Positions 43,970 through 53,612 of a stretch of 64,000 bases of DNA are shown piece after piece. The position numbers were made by a program, and so were the translations under genes. The stretch lies in contig JAVBLI010000015.1 of the NCBI GenBank assembly GCA_031553595.1, positions 1 through 64,000 of the forward strand, written 5' to 3'. How positions within the stretch are numbered: position 1 is the first letter of the stretch; the number at the start of each line of letters is the position of its first letter. The notes under the pieces are model-generated. The model worked only from the letters and a program-made list of their open reading frames with translations, searched no databases and was not told the origin of the DNA. The DNA comes from RGIG3701 sp031553595. GTDB taxonomy: Bacteria > Planctomycetota > Planctomycetia > Pirellulales > Thermoguttaceae.

Positions 43970-46342
43970 TTACTTCCAGCGCTTACGGCCTTTGTTGCCT
44001 CCGCCACTACCGCTGCGGGATTTGATGTTTTTGTCCACGATCACGTTCACCGTGTCCTGCCACGTGGGCACATTCCGCTGCTGCGGCGGAAGCGGCTCTT
44101 CTTCGTACGCCTCCTCATACCCGTCGTCGTCATCATCGCCACGATCGTCGTCCAACTCGCCGAAAAATTCGTCGTCGTCGTCCTGATCGTCATCATAAAA
44201 TTCCTCGCGCGGCTTATTCGCCCCGCCTCTTCCACGACGATTGCGCTTCTTTCCGGGTTTCGGCGGCGCGTACTGGGAATCGTCATCGAAATCGTCTTCG
44301 TCCTCGCCCCACACATCCTCGTCGTCCTCGTCAGAAACGTCGTCATACGCCGCTTCTTTCCACTCATGGCGTTTCCGGCCGGCCGGCGCATTCGCATCCG
44401 CCGCCGATTTGCCGCCACGGCGACTGTTGCGTGATTTCTTCGCCGGGGCGGGTGAAAAATCGTCTTCCTCCGCGTCAAATTCCATGTCGTCATCATCCCA
44501 GTCGTCGTCGTCCATCGCCAGATCAAGGTATGGGTCTTTCCCCGGCCGACCACGGAAATCGTCCCGGCCCAGCGGGAACACATCCCCGTCCAGCGTTTTC
44601 TTGTTCCGCCGCTTTTTACGCGACTGCTGATCGCCGGAAACCGCAGCGTTCTCTTCCGCCGTCGGCGTTTCCTTGAAATTCATTTGCTTCTCGCCGGATT
44701 TCTTGTCCTTCTTCCGCTTCTTGCGTTTTCCGGAACGGTCGTCTTTACGCTCGTCGAACGCCGGCGCATCGTCCAGCCAGAAATTACCTTCCGGGATATC
44801 CTCGTCCGCGTAAAAATCCGCCTCGACACGGGCCGTGAACTCGGCCGCCGCACGCTGCTCGGCACCTCGGCCACCACGCCTGGAACGTCGCCCCCCACGC
44901 CCACCCGGCACATCATCCGTCGAGTCCGCCTCGGAAAGTAGGTTTTCCTGCGCGTTCGTTTCCGGGAACAGCTCCCGCATCCGCTGACGGCTCACTTCCT
45001 CGTCAAAAACCGGATACTCGCCCCCGCGGCGGTCGTTACGCCCCTTGCGCCCCCGCCCGGACGCCTCCGTCATTTTGTCTGCCACCACATCCCGCATGAT
45101 ATTTCCCACCACACTGCGGGCCTTCTCCTGCTCCGCCTCCGGCTGACGCTCTTTCCGGCGATTATCCTGACGATTATCCCGGCGGTCTTTCGGCTCATCC
45201 CGCCGATCATCCTTACGGCCGTCTTTTCGGTCATCCCGCCGCTCGTCCCGACGATTATCTTTCCGCTCATCACGCGAAAACTGACGGGGCTCTTCCCGCG
45301 GCGATTCAAAACGCTCGGCCACGGCATCCGCAAATTCCGGCTTCTCACGCCGGCCCCTGCGCCCTTCACGCCGGGGAGAATCGTCCGTTTTTTCATGCTC
45401 CCGTTTCTCCACCCGTGAAAAACGCGCGTCGTCACGAGATTCGCCACGATTTTCCGTGCGTGACTCAGAACGGGAATCAGTGCGTGAATCCGAACGCGAA
45501 TCCGCACGGCCTCTTTCGCGCTTCGGCTCCGTTTTCGGCGGCAAAACCGGTGCTTTCGCCGCTTCCGGCTTTTTCGGCGCCGGCGGCGGGGTCACTACCA
45601 TTCCAAATTCCTTCGCCAGCATGCCCCACGAATCCAGCGCATCCACCTCCGCCTGCACAGGGGACGCTTCTTCCGCAATTTCCGGTTCAAAATCCATCGC
45701 CGCCGCGATTTCCGGCGCCACGGGAGACTCCTCGGCCACCTCCGACTCCGCTTCCACCGCGGCCTCTTCCAGCAGCCCAGCCCCAAAACCGCTGCGGGAA
45801 CGCTTTCGGGGAGGCATCTTCCCGATTAATCCCGCTGCCGGCTCCGCTTCCGCCGCCTTTTCGTTCTCGGCTTCCGCCTCCGCCGCCTCCGTCAACCAAA
45901 ACGCTTCCGGCGAGTCCGGCGGAGAAAGCTCCAGCTCCTCTTCCGGCGTGGTATCCTGAAGGCCGGCACCAAAAACGGCATTTTCCGTCTTCACTTCCGC
46001 TGCGGGAACCGATTTCGCTTTCGGCGCGGGTGTTTCCGATACAGCCGACGCGCTGGCGCTGACCACCGTGCCCTGCTCTTCCGACTTTTTGAAGCCGCTG
46101 AACTCCTTCGCGGGCTTTCCCCAGTCCAGAGAAGAGAAAACATCTTCCGCCTCCGCGGCCGGTACTTCTTCCACCGATTCCTGCACAACAAAACGCAGCG
46201 TTTCCACTTCCGGCTCCGGGGCCGCTGGGGGGCCTTCCACGGCATCTCCGCCGTCCAAATCCTGCTCTGAATTCTGTTTTGGAGCTCTCCCGAGGGATTC
46301 CATGAGGAAATCCCAGTGATTTTTCTTTTCTTTTTTCGCCAT
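43970..46342 (-). CDS. Mixed-charge intrinsically disordered protein
   Basis: 790 residues with almost no globular sequence. N-terminal motif HWDFLMESLG (9-18) is followed by two related short motifs, SSLDWGKPAKEF and DSWGMLAKEFG, in a Glu/Ala/Pro-rich stretch. Residues about 305-410 are dense Arg/Asp/Lys repeats (RDERRDDRKDGRKDDRR type), and about 640-780 are mostly Asp/Glu with GKKRNRRGRGG interruptions; the very C-terminus is basic. No signal peptide or catalytic motif. I do not recognise a family; RNA binding or condensate formation would fit the composition. Convergent with the Sel1 pair, single gene. Confidence 0.75.
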   Translation of the reverse strand: MAKKEKKNHWDFLMESLGRAPKQNSEQDLDGGDAVEGPPAAPEPEVETLRFVVQESVEEVPAAEAEDVFSSLDWGKPAKEFSGFKKSEEQGTVVSASASAVSETPAPKAKSVPAAEVKTENAVFGAGLQDTTPEEELELSPPDSPEAFWLTEAAEAEAENEKAAEAEPAAGLIGKMPPRKRSRSGFGAGLLEEAAVEAESEVAEESPVAPEIAAAMDFEPEIAEEASPVQAEVDALDSWGMLAKEFGMVVTPPPAPKKPEAAKAPVLPPKTEPKRERGRADSRSDSRTDSRSESRTENRGESRDDARFSRVEKREHEKTDDSPRREGRRGRREKPEFADAVAERFESPREEPRQFSRDERKDNRRDERRDDRKDGRKDDRRDEPKDRRDNRQDNRRKERQPEAEQEKARSVVGNIMRDVVADKMTEASGRGRKGRNDRRGGEYPVFDEEVSRQRMRELFPETNAQENLLSEADSTDDVPGGRGGRRSRRGGRGAEQRAAAEFTARVEADFYADEDIPEGNFWLDDAPAFDERKDDRSGKRKKRKKDKKSGEKQMNFKETPTAEENAAVSGDQQSRKKRRNKKTLDGDVFPLGRDDFRGRPGKDPYLDLAMDDDDWDDDDMEFDAEEDDFSPAPAKKSRNSRRGGKSAADANAPAGRKRHEWKEAAYDDVSDEDDEDVWGEDEDDFDDDSQYAPPKPGKKRNRRGRGGANKPREEFYDDDQDDDDEFFGELDDDRGDDDDDGYEEAYEEEPLPPQQRNVPTWQDTVNVIVDKNIKSRSGSGGGNKGRKRWK

Positions 46343-46909
46343 ATTCTCTAAATTCTTTGGTTAACACCTGCTTATTTCATCCGACTTCGGGTTCTTACAA
46401 CAAAAATACGCTGCGAAGGCGGTTTTTTAATCTGAAAATCCATCATTCTCCATTATTATTTATCCACGTCCGAATTACAAGGGGGAATCCGGCAAAAAAA
46501 CGGGATGTTCTGAAAATTGCGAGGACCTGTTTTGCACATACGTTTCGAAAATAGCCTGGTTTATATATTTTGCCCCGAAAAACCAAGATATAATAGCAAA
46601 CCCGGTGGATTTTGCCGATTATTCCGGAAATCTTATTGACTATTATCGAGAATTTGTTAAAATTGTATATATCTTTGGGTATTAGGGCACATCCAAAATC
46701 AATATAAACGGCGGGAAACAGCAGCCGTTAGCGCAGAGACCGGATTGAAGTGGAAAAAAACCCGGACGATTCTATCCGGTCTCTTCGCGTCACTGCGTTC
46801 CGCTGCGCTCCCGGCTGCTGTTCTTGTGGCTGCATCGATTTTGGATGTGCTCTAGCGATTCGGCAATGGATTTTTGCTTGAAACTATAGATTGACGTTGT
46901 GGAGATGTA
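46343..46909. other. Divergent intergenic region (567 bp)
   Basis: AT-rich. Contains MITE-like copy 4 with its outer termini (46684-46853). Sequences such as TTGACT (46636-46641) and TATAATAG (near 46590) look promoter-like, but none pairs at proper spacing. No gene seen. Confidence 0.55.
46684..46853. repeat. MITE-like palindromic element, copy 4, with outer termini
   Basis: Outer arms AGGGCACATCCAAAATCAAT (46684-46703) and ATCGATTTTGGATGTGCTCT (46834-46853) are inverted copies; the standard core runs 46717-46828. This is the most complete copy and defines the probable full element. Confidence 0.85.
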
Positions 46910-48652
46910 ATGCAGAAGCCCTGCCTGAATATTCTACTTACATTATGTATATGTATTTGCCTCCCCCCGGGTGTTGCTGCGCAGGCAGGCAGTTATACCT
47001 GGAGCGGCACGGGCACATGGACAACCGCCGGAAACTGGGCATCCACTCCGCCGGTGGGCGGCCCCGGACTTGGCGACACCGCCACCATCCACAGCGGCAC
47101 GCTTTATCTTGACTCGCTGGCTGACTACACTCTTGGAGCCAGGACGCTTCATAAGCTGGAGAGCCATATCGAGCTTTACGGCGGCACGCTCACCACCACG
47201 GCCTCCGACCACGGCGTCGTCATCGGCACGCAAGCCGGTACGCACCAAATCAATCAGTACGGCGGCGCGATCAACGTGCCCTATCTCGTTCTGGGCAGCG
47301 ACCGGCAGGCCCCGCAGACCGCGATTCAATCACATCACGTCATGAAGGGCGGCTCGCTGACCACCTCCTCGCTGGTCATCGGCGAAGGCTCGCAAAATGG
47401 TAATCAGACGACTTCGATTAATCCCACGGTGATCGCTTCCCTGGAAACCCGGGGCAACACGTCGGTTACCATCAACAAAAATGCTGGCGACCGGGGGCTG
47501 ATCATCGGTCATTTCGCCCAAAGCGGATCGCTGGCGATGCTGGGAAATTCCACCCTGACGACCAACGGCGACGTTTACGTCGCGTACATGGATAATTCCG
47601 CGAATATCCTGGGCTTGATCAACTGCCTGGGCAGCGTGGTGATTACCAACAACGCCAAGATGGAGCTTACGGGCGGCGCCTCGCTGCGGCTGGGGTATTC
47701 CGAAGTGAATACGCTCTCCACGTACTGGGATTATTGCAACACCGGTTCCGTCACGGTCAGTGGGCAGGGAAAGCTGCTGGTCAGCGGCGAGGTGACCTCG
47801 TACAATAGCAACGCGAGGATAAATATCTATGGCTCCAAGGCGCAGGTGGATTTCGGATCGTTAACGAAACAGCGGGAAATTTCCACCCGAACGGGATGGA
47901 TCAATTCGATGCTCGACGGCGACGGGCTTACCACGATCAAAGTAACCGGGAAGGCCGATATTTCAGAAGGGATTGCGATTTCAATCCCAGGTTTCGTCGC
48001 GTTGAAGACGCCACAAATTACGGTTATCGAAGCCCTGGACTTCATTGGTATGAACGACCTTACCCATTTACCCGAGTCCTACGTTTCGTACCGTTATGTC
48101 ACGGACAACACGCCCTTCGGGTTCTCCCGAAGCCAGGAAACGGTCAACGGCAGAGAAGTCATCAAGTTGACTGTCGCTACAGACGATTCTAATTATGTAT
48201 GGGATATGAGCCTCGATGGATTCCACACCATCTCTACACTCTCCGACAACACGAAAAAGAGTGCGATTCACGTATACGGCTCCTCCAGCGCAACGCCCGA
48301 CCTGTATCTGAAATTTTCCACCACGGACGGCAGCGTCGCCGTGACCGACACCCTGCTGGCTTTCCTCAACAGCACGGCATACGTCGACACCGGTTTGCGT
48401 TTTACGAAAATCGACGACGAGAATGTCCGTCTCTCGGGGAACTACCTCAATGAGTATAACGAAGCGTGGTTCGGATGGGATTTCACCACGTTCGAACCAT
48501 GCAACTGTTGCGGGCTGGCCCTGATGGGCATCGGCCTTCTGGATGCCACCAGCGTTCCCGAGCCGTCGACCTGGCTGATGCTATTGACGGGTGGGGCCAC
48601 GATCTTTGGCATGCGGTGTCTGCGAAGCCGCAAGCGGAAGGTTGCGATGTAA
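46910..48652 (+). CDS. PEP-CTERM sorted surface protein 2
   Basis: 580 residues. Signal peptide (about 1-25, GVAAQAG), N-terminal YTWSGTGTWTTAGNWAS motif shared with PEP-CTERM protein 1, then Gly/Thr/Asn-rich autotransporter-like repeats (LTTTASDHGVVIGTQAG, GGSLTTSSLVIGEGS, SLAMLGNSTLTTNGDVYV). Ends with VPEPSTWLMLLTGGATIF plus a basic tail, the PEP-CTERM signal. GGAG SD. Its stop codon touches a truncated MITE-like copy. Confidence 0.87.
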   Translation: MQKPCLNILLTLCICICLPPGVAAQAGSYTWSGTGTWTTAGNWASTPPVGGPGLGDTATIHSGTLYLDSLADYTLGARTLHKLESHIELYGGTLTTTASDHGVVIGTQAGTHQINQYGGAINVPYLVLGSDRQAPQTAIQSHHVMKGGSLTTSSLVIGEGSQNGNQTTSINPTVIASLETRGNTSVTINKNAGDRGLIIGHFAQSGSLAMLGNSTLTTNGDVYVAYMDNSANILGLINCLGSVVITNNAKMELTGGASLRLGYSEVNTLSTYWDYCNTGSVTVSGQGKLLVSGEVTSYNSNARINIYGSKAQVDFGSLTKQREISTRTGWINSMLDGDGLTTIKVTGKADISEGIAISIPGFVALKTPQITVIEALDFIGMNDLTHLPESYVSYRYVTDNTPFGFSRSQETVNGREVIKLTVATDDSNYVWDMSLDGFHTISTLSDNTKKSAIHVYGSSSATPDLYLKFSTTDGSVAVTDTLLAFLNSTAYVDTGLRFTKIDDENVRLSGNYLNEYNEAWFGWDFTTFEPCNCCGLALMGIGLLDATSVPEPSTWLMLLTGGATIFGMRCLRSRKRKVAM

Positions 48653-48728
48653 CTGGATTGAAGTGGGAAAACACACGAAGGTGCTTATCCGGCCATTCCG
48701 CTTCGCTGCATTCCCGGCCACTGTTTTG
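48653..48728. repeat. Truncated MITE-like element, copy 5
   Basis: Only the right half is present: it begins within the inner CTGGATTGAAGTGGG segment directly after the PEP-CTERM stop codon and ends TTCCCGGCCACTGTTTT. Confidence 0.75.
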
Positions 48729-48779
48729 AGGAAACGACCAGTTTGTGACGCAGATGCATTCAAGCGGTTAAAAAACACA

Positions 48780-48816
48780 GCAGCCGGGTCTCGAATGGGA
48801 AACCCGGCTGCCTTTT
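48780..48816. terminator. Terminator between PEP-CTERM gene 2 and hydA
   Basis: A 10-bp stem GCAGCCGGGT/ACCCGGCTGC (48780-48789 with 48802-48811) is followed by CTTTTT on the plus strand; on the minus strand a T run follows a few bases beyond. Probably serves both convergent transcripts. Confidence 0.85.
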
Positions 48817-48834
48817 TGTTGGACGGCATGTCGC

Positions 48835-50895
48835 TTATAAGGACGCCACACCCGCTTCGATCTCACGTTTGATGCCTTCGAAGGCCGCCTGATTTTCGAG
48901 CTGCTCGACGGTGTTCATGGCATTCGTGAACTTCGTGCGTTCGATCACCCGGTCGCCAACGGTGACGCAGATTGTGCCGTCTTCGGCGGAGCGGGAGGAG
49001 AACGCGGCGTCGAGATCCACCTTGTCCGTAAAGTTCCGCTCTTTGACGTACTGCGTGATCATCCCCAGCAGCAACTGGCCCGGGCAGTTTTCCTGCTTGG
49101 CGCAGATCGTGACGGTGATCGGCAGACGCTTCGCCGCGGTGCCCTTCATGATCGGAATTTTGGCGTCGAAAAGCTGGCTGCGGTTCTGGTAAATCGTGTG
49201 CAGCATGTGGTGGGCTTCATGCGAGCCGGGATGGCCGCCGATGCATTTTTCGTAACACTGCTGGACGAGGTAGTTGTCCTGCGACTTCTGCACTTGGTGC
49301 ATTTTATCGGCGTTATACAGCCCCTGCTGGCGCTTGCGGCGAATTTTGTCGGTAATGCCCACGGGCTGACCGCCGCCGGAGACGCACCCGCCCGGACATG
49401 CCATCACTTCCACGAAATGGTAGTTTGCCTTGCCGGCTTCCATGTCCTGGATCAGCTCTTTCGCACTGGCCAGGCCATGCACCACCGCGACGCGGATTTC
49501 GTTGCCGGCGAGATTCAGCACGGCTTCTTTCCGGGACGCCATTCCGCGGACGGCCTTGAAGTCGACGCTTGCCAGCGGTTTGTTTTCGATTTTCTCCGCC
49601 GCATAACGCAGGGCCGCTTCCATCACGCCGCCGGACGTGCCGAAAATCACACCGGCCCCCGTCGAGAAGCCCATCGGCATGTCGAACGCCTCCGGCTCCA
49701 GCTCCGACAGGTCGATTCCCAGCGAGTCGATCATCCGGCCGACCTCCGCCGTCGTGATGACCACATCCACTTCCTTCTCGCCATGCGGGGCGTATTTCGG
49801 CAGCTTCGCCTCGAACTTCTTCGCCGTGCACGGCATGATCGAAACCACGAAAATGTCCTGCTCTCGGCAGCCGAGTTGCTCGGGCAGTGTACGCCGGGCC
49901 ACCGAACCGAACATCGCCTGCGGGGAGCGGCAGCTCGACAGATTCGGCAGCAGTTCGGGATAATAAATCTCCGTGTACTTCACCCACGCCGGGCAGCAGC
50001 TGGTGTACATCGGCAGCACGCCCTCCTTCGTGAAGCGGTTGATGAACTCGGTGGCTTCCTCGAAAATCGTCATGTCGGCGGAGAAGCACGTGTCGTAAAC
50101 GTTTTTGAAGCCCATGAGCTTCAGCGCCGCGACCAGCTTGCCGGCCACGTCCAGCCCCGTCTCCACGCCGAAGTAATCGCCCAGCGCCACGCGAACTGCC
50201 GGGGCGATTTGCACGACGACGGTTTTCGTCGGATCGTAAAGCGCGTCCCACACTTTCTGGGTGTCGTCTTTGGGCACGATGGCCCCCGTCGGACACACGG
50301 CGGCACACTGGCCGCAATTGACGCACTCCACGAAATCGAGATCGGCGTCGAACGCCGGCGCGACTTTGGCCTTCGAGCCGCGGTTGGCGAAATCGATCGC
50401 CCCGATGCCCTGCAGTTCGGAACACACCCGCACGCAGTCGCCGCACAGCACGCACTTGTTCGGGTCGCGGACGATGGACGGCGACGAACGATCCACCGGC
50501 TCCTTGGCCGTCAGCGGCTTGAACCGCACCTCATGCACGCCCAGGCGGTGGGCGACCGTTTGCAGCGCACAGTTCGCGCTGCGGGCACACGTCGTGCACT
50601 CGCGGTCGTGGTTGGCCAGCAGCAGCTCGACGCTGATTTTCCGCATCTCGCGGATTTCCTTCGTCTCGGTCATCAGCACCATGCCCGGCGCCGGAGCGGT
50701 CGAACACGCCGCCATCACGCCGCGGCCTTCCACCTGCACCAGGCACAGCCGGCACGCGCCGTAAATGCTCAGCTCGCTGTGATAACAAAACGTCGGCAGG
50801 TCGATCCCCGCCTTGCGGATCACCTCCAGCAGGTTCCGCTCGTCCGTAAATTCCACTTCGCGTCCGTTGACGGTGAGGGTTTTGGGGGTAGTCAT
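48835..50895 (-). CDS. hydA: [FeFe]-hydrogenase catalytic subunit, HydA type
   Basis: Catalytic subunit of an NADH-linked, probably electron-bifurcating trimeric hydrogenase; cytoplasmic, reduces protons to H2. Domains: plant-type [2Fe-2S] (Cys37, 48, 51, 64), His-Cys3 [4Fe-4S] (His96, Cys100, 103, 109), two [4Fe-4S] (Cys148-158, Cys191-201), then the H-cluster domain with L1 TSCCPAW (298-304), L2 IMPCTAKK (353-360) and L3 ACPGGCVSGGGQP (499-511), all ligands intact including proton-relay Cys300. The small-subunit-like helix (QQCYEKCIGGHPGSHEAHH) follows. The last about 100 residues are an extra domain without the four cysteines of the usual thioredoxin-like cluster. AAAGGAA SD. Last gene of its operon. 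Needs HydEFG maturases, not in the window. Confidence 0.94.
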   Translation of the reverse strand: MTTPKTLTVNGREVEFTDERNLLEVIRKAGIDLPTFCYHSELSIYGACRLCLVQVEGRGVMAACSTAPAPGMVLMTETKEIREMRKISVELLLANHDRECTTCARSANCALQTVAHRLGVHEVRFKPLTAKEPVDRSSPSIVRDPNKCVLCGDCVRVCSELQGIGAIDFANRGSKAKVAPAFDADLDFVECVNCGQCAAVCPTGAIVPKDDTQKVWDALYDPTKTVVVQIAPAVRVALGDYFGVETGLDVAGKLVAALKLMGFKNVYDTCFSADMTIFEEATEFINRFTKEGVLPMYTSCCPAWVKYTEIYYPELLPNLSSCRSPQAMFGSVARRTLPEQLGCREQDIFVVSIMPCTAKKFEAKLPKYAPHGEKEVDVVITTAEVGRMIDSLGIDLSELEPEAFDMPMGFSTGAGVIFGTSGGVMEAALRYAAEKIENKPLASVDFKAVRGMASRKEAVLNLAGNEIRVAVVHGLASAKELIQDMEAGKANYHFVEVMACPGGCVSGGGQPVGITDKIRRKRQQGLYNADKMHQVQKSQDNYLVQQCYEKCIGGHPGSHEAHHMLHTIYQNRSQLFDAKIPIMKGTAAKRLPITVTICAKQENCPGQLLLGMITQYVKERNFTDKVDLDAAFSSRSAEDGTICVTVGDRVIERTKFTNAMNTVEQLENQAAFEGIKREIEAGVASL

Positions 50896-50944
50896 ATGGA
50901 TTCCTTTATGGGTTTGTATTTTTGAATTGTTGTTCCATGGGATG

Positions 50945-51043
50945 AATCCCGTTTAGCCGCGCAGCGTGTTCTGTGTAAGCAGTGGAAGCGGGATTGATCG
51001 TGCCGCAGCTTGCGCCGTACGCGCTGCGCGGCTAAACGGGATT
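50945..51043. repeat. Hairpin in the hydB-hydA gap
   Basis: Perfect 22-bp inverted repeat: arms 50945-50966 and 51022-51043 (left arm contains GTTTAGCCGCGCAGCG), 55-nt centre. It takes up most of the 165-bp gap. Confidence 0.85.
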
Positions 51044-51060
51044 TTCGGTGTGTTACGTTT

Positions 51061-52962
51061 TTACACGCCACTAATCGCGTGGAACTTACACGCCGCTTTG
51101 CACGCGCCGCACTTGATGCACAGTTCGACGTTAATCACGTGCGGCTTTTTCAGCTCGCCGGTGATGGCGCCGACGGGGCATTTCTTCGCACACACAGTGC
51201 AGCCTTTGCATTTCACCGGGTCGATTTCGGGCAGGGCCAAAGCTCTGCACTCGCCGGTGGGACACATCTTTTTGAAGACGTGAGCCTCGTACTCTTCGCG
51301 GAAGTAGCGGAGCGTGGACAGCACAGGGTTCGGGGCGGTTTTACCCAGGCCGCACAGCGAGCCGAGCTGCACGGCGCGGGCGATCTGCTCGAGCTGCACG
51401 AGCGTGTCGGCGTCGGCCGTGCCACCCATGATGTCGTCCAGCAGGGCAAGCATCTGTTTCGTGCCTTCACGACAGGGTACGCATTTGCCGCACGATTCGT
51501 TCTGGGTGAACTGCATGAAAAAGCGGGCGACGCTGACCATGCAGGTCTGGTTGTTCATGACGACCAGGCCCCCGGAGCCGACCATCGCGCCGGCGGCTTT
51601 GAGCGAATCGAAATCCAGCGGCATGTCGAGCATCTCAGGCGTGAGACAGCCACCCGACGGGCCACCGATTTGAACCGATTTAAAATCGTCGCCGGTGACG
51701 TTGCCGTCGTTGTCGCAGACGCCGCCGCCGATGTTGTAGACGATTTCACGCAGGGTGGTGCCGAAGGGGACTTCAATCAGTCCGGTGTTGGCGACGTGGC
51801 CGGTCAGCGCGAACGTCTTCGTGCCGGGGGATTTTTCGGTGCCCACCGCGCGGTAAGCGGCGGCGCCCTCACGCAGGATGTACGGCACGGACGCGAGCGT
51901 CTCAACGTTGTTGATGACGGTCGGTTTGCCATACAGACCGCACTCGGCGGGGAACGGCGGCTTGGGCATCGGCATGCCCCGCTTGCCCTCAATGGACGCG
52001 ATCAGGGCGGTCTCTTCGCCGCAGACGAACGCGCCGGCGCCTTCCATGATGCGGATGCGGAAGCTAAAGTCGGTGCCGAAAAGATTATCGCCGAGGATGC
52101 CGTATTTCTCGGCCTCTTTGCACGCGTGCTTCATGCGTTCGACGGCCAGCGGATACTCGGCACGCACATACACCACGCCCTCGTCGGCGCCGATGGCCTT
52201 GCCCGCGATCATCATGCCCTCAAGCACCGAGTGCGGGTTGCCTTCCATCACCGAGCGGTCCATGAACGCGCCGGGGTCGCCTTCGTCGCCGTTGCAGATG
52301 ACGTATTTTTTATCGCTCTTGGGCGCGAGCGTGAATTTCCATTTCAGCCCGGTGGGGAATCCGCCGCCGCCTCGGCCGCGCAGCCCGGCGTCGATCACCG
52401 TCTGGCAGACTTCTTCCGGCGACATTTCCTTAATCGCCTTGCGGGCGCCGAAGTAACCCTGATTGAAAACATACTCGCCGATATTCTCGGCCTCAATCGT
52501 GCAGTTTTTCAGCACCACGCGGCTCTGGCGGGCATAGAACGGGATGTTTTCCTCCGTTTCGCACTTCTCGCCGGTGAGCGGAACTTCATACACGAGGCGG
52601 TCGACCAGGTCGCCGTTGACGATCGTCATGTTCACGATCTCGGCGACGTCGGCGGGCTTCACACGCGTGTAAAAAACGCCTTCCGGCTCAATCCGCACCA
52701 GCGGCCCCATCTGGCAGAAACCCTGGCAGCCGCTCTTGGAAATGTACGTGCCGTCGAAGGGTGCGTGTTCGATTTCGCCTTCGAGTTCGATTTCGACTTT
52801 CTCGCCGACTTTTTCCAGCTCGGCCGCCAGTGCATCACGCACGGCGATTGAGCCGTTGGCGATGCAGCCCGTGCCACCACAAATGGTGATCCGGCGTTTG
52901 AGCTGCGAGACGGATTTCTCGTAGTTCGCGGCGATTTGTTCGAGGGTATATATTTTGGTCAT
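51061..52962 (-). CDS. hydB: NADH-binding hydrogenase subunit, HydB (NuoF-like)
   Basis: Flavoprotein subunit that oxidises or reduces NAD(H) for the trimeric hydrogenase. 633 residues from the start at 52962 (AAGGAG SD). Order: thioredoxin-like [2Fe-2S] domain (C28-x4-C33, C79-x3-C83), NuoF core with GRGGGGFPTGLKW and CNGDEGDPGAFMDR for FMN/NADH, a SLBB-type region, the [4Fe-4S] motif SCGKCVPCREG, and a C-terminal pair of [4Fe-4S] clusters (CKGCTVCAKKCP, CIKCGACKAACK). The whole set is diagnostic of bifurcating-type HydB rather than complex I. Preceded by hydC. Confidence 0.93.
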   Translation of the reverse strand: MTKIYTLEQIAANYEKSVSQLKRRITICGGTGCIANGSIAVRDALAAELEKVGEKVEIELEGEIEHAPFDGTYISKSGCQGFCQMGPLVRIEPEGVFYTRVKPADVAEIVNMTIVNGDLVDRLVYEVPLTGEKCETEENIPFYARQSRVVLKNCTIEAENIGEYVFNQGYFGARKAIKEMSPEEVCQTVIDAGLRGRGGGGFPTGLKWKFTLAPKSDKKYVICNGDEGDPGAFMDRSVMEGNPHSVLEGMMIAGKAIGADEGVVYVRAEYPLAVERMKHACKEAEKYGILGDNLFGTDFSFRIRIMEGAGAFVCGEETALIASIEGKRGMPMPKPPFPAECGLYGKPTVINNVETLASVPYILREGAAAYRAVGTEKSPGTKTFALTGHVANTGLIEVPFGTTLREIVYNIGGGVCDNDGNVTGDDFKSVQIGGPSGGCLTPEMLDMPLDFDSLKAAGAMVGSGGLVVMNNQTCMVSVARFFMQFTQNESCGKCVPCREGTKQMLALLDDIMGGTADADTLVQLEQIARAVQLGSLCGLGKTAPNPVLSTLRYFREEYEAHVFKKMCPTGECRALALPEIDPVKCKGCTVCAKKCPVGAITGELKKPHVINVELCIKCGACKAACKFHAISGV

Positions 52963-52982
52963 GGGTTTTACTCCTTGGGGGT

Positions 52983-53082
52983 AAGTGAACAAGTGAACGA
53001 GTGAAAGAGTGATGAAGTGAAGTGGGACGTAACCGGTACGCCAACACTTGTTCACTTGCTCACTCGTTCACTTGCTCACTTT
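52983..53082. repeat. Phrase-repeat hairpin in the hydC-hydB gap
   Basis: Left arm 52983-53012 (units GTGAACAA, GTGAACGA, GTGAAAGA) and right arm 53045-53082 (units of TTCACTTG/CTCACTCG) are inverted. The right arm runs into hydC and encodes its last residues. Confidence 0.8.
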
Positions 53083-53578
53083 CTTTTTCGAGTATCTCGT
53101 CGATCAGCCGGTCGGCTTCGTCCGGGGTGGTCTGGCCATAAACCACGTCGTCGACAACCATGACGGGGGCCAGGCCGCAGGCGCCGAGGCAACTGACCAG
53201 GTCGATCGTGAACATGAGATCTTTGCTCGTGCGGCAGTCGTCGTTGAGGCCCAGACGCTCATACAGTTTGTGCAGGATGCCGTGCGACTTCTTCACGTGG
53301 CACGCGGTGCCGTCGCACAGACGGAAGATGTGCTTTCCCTTCGGCTCCAGCGAAAAGTGGGCGTAGAAGGTTGCCACGCCGTAGACGTGCGCCACCGGGA
53401 CGTCGAGCGACGTCGCGACATAGCTGATCACATCCTTGGGCAGGTACTTGTAAACTTCCTGCACTTCCTGGAGGATGGGGATCAGACGCCCGGGGTCGTT
53501 GTTGTTCTTTTCGAGAATTTCATTCACCGCGGAAAGGTGCTTCACCATTCCCTGGGTTTTTTCGATGGTTTCCTGCAT
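53060..53578 (-). CDS. hydC: Hydrogenase subunit HydC (NuoE-like)
   Basis: Thioredoxin-like [2Fe-2S] subunit of the trimeric hydrogenase, 172 residues. Cluster ligands LCDGTACHVKK (C-x4-C) and SCLGACGLAP (C-x3-C) are intact; the N-terminal helical bundle has the NuoE pattern (LIPILQEVQEVYKYLPKDV). GGAGA SD. The C-terminal SEQVNE and stop codon are encoded by the hairpin repeat, so the natural end may once have been different. Confidence 0.93.
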   Translation of the reverse strand: MQETIEKTQGMVKHLSAVNEILEKNNNDPGRLIPILQEVQEVYKYLPKDVISYVATSLDVPVAHVYGVATFYAHFSLEPKGKHIFRLCDGTACHVKKSHGILHKLYERLGLNDDCRTSKDLMFTIDLVSCLGACGLAPVMVVDDVVYGQTTPDEADRLIDEILEKESEQVNE

Positions 53579-53612
53579 GAAAGGTCTCCGAATAATTGAA
53601 GGTCAGTGGCAG

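Noticed and set aside
46585..46672. Promoter for PEP-CTERM gene 2
   Set aside because: TTGACT and TATATA are present but 24 bp apart, and TATAATAG has no -35 partner.
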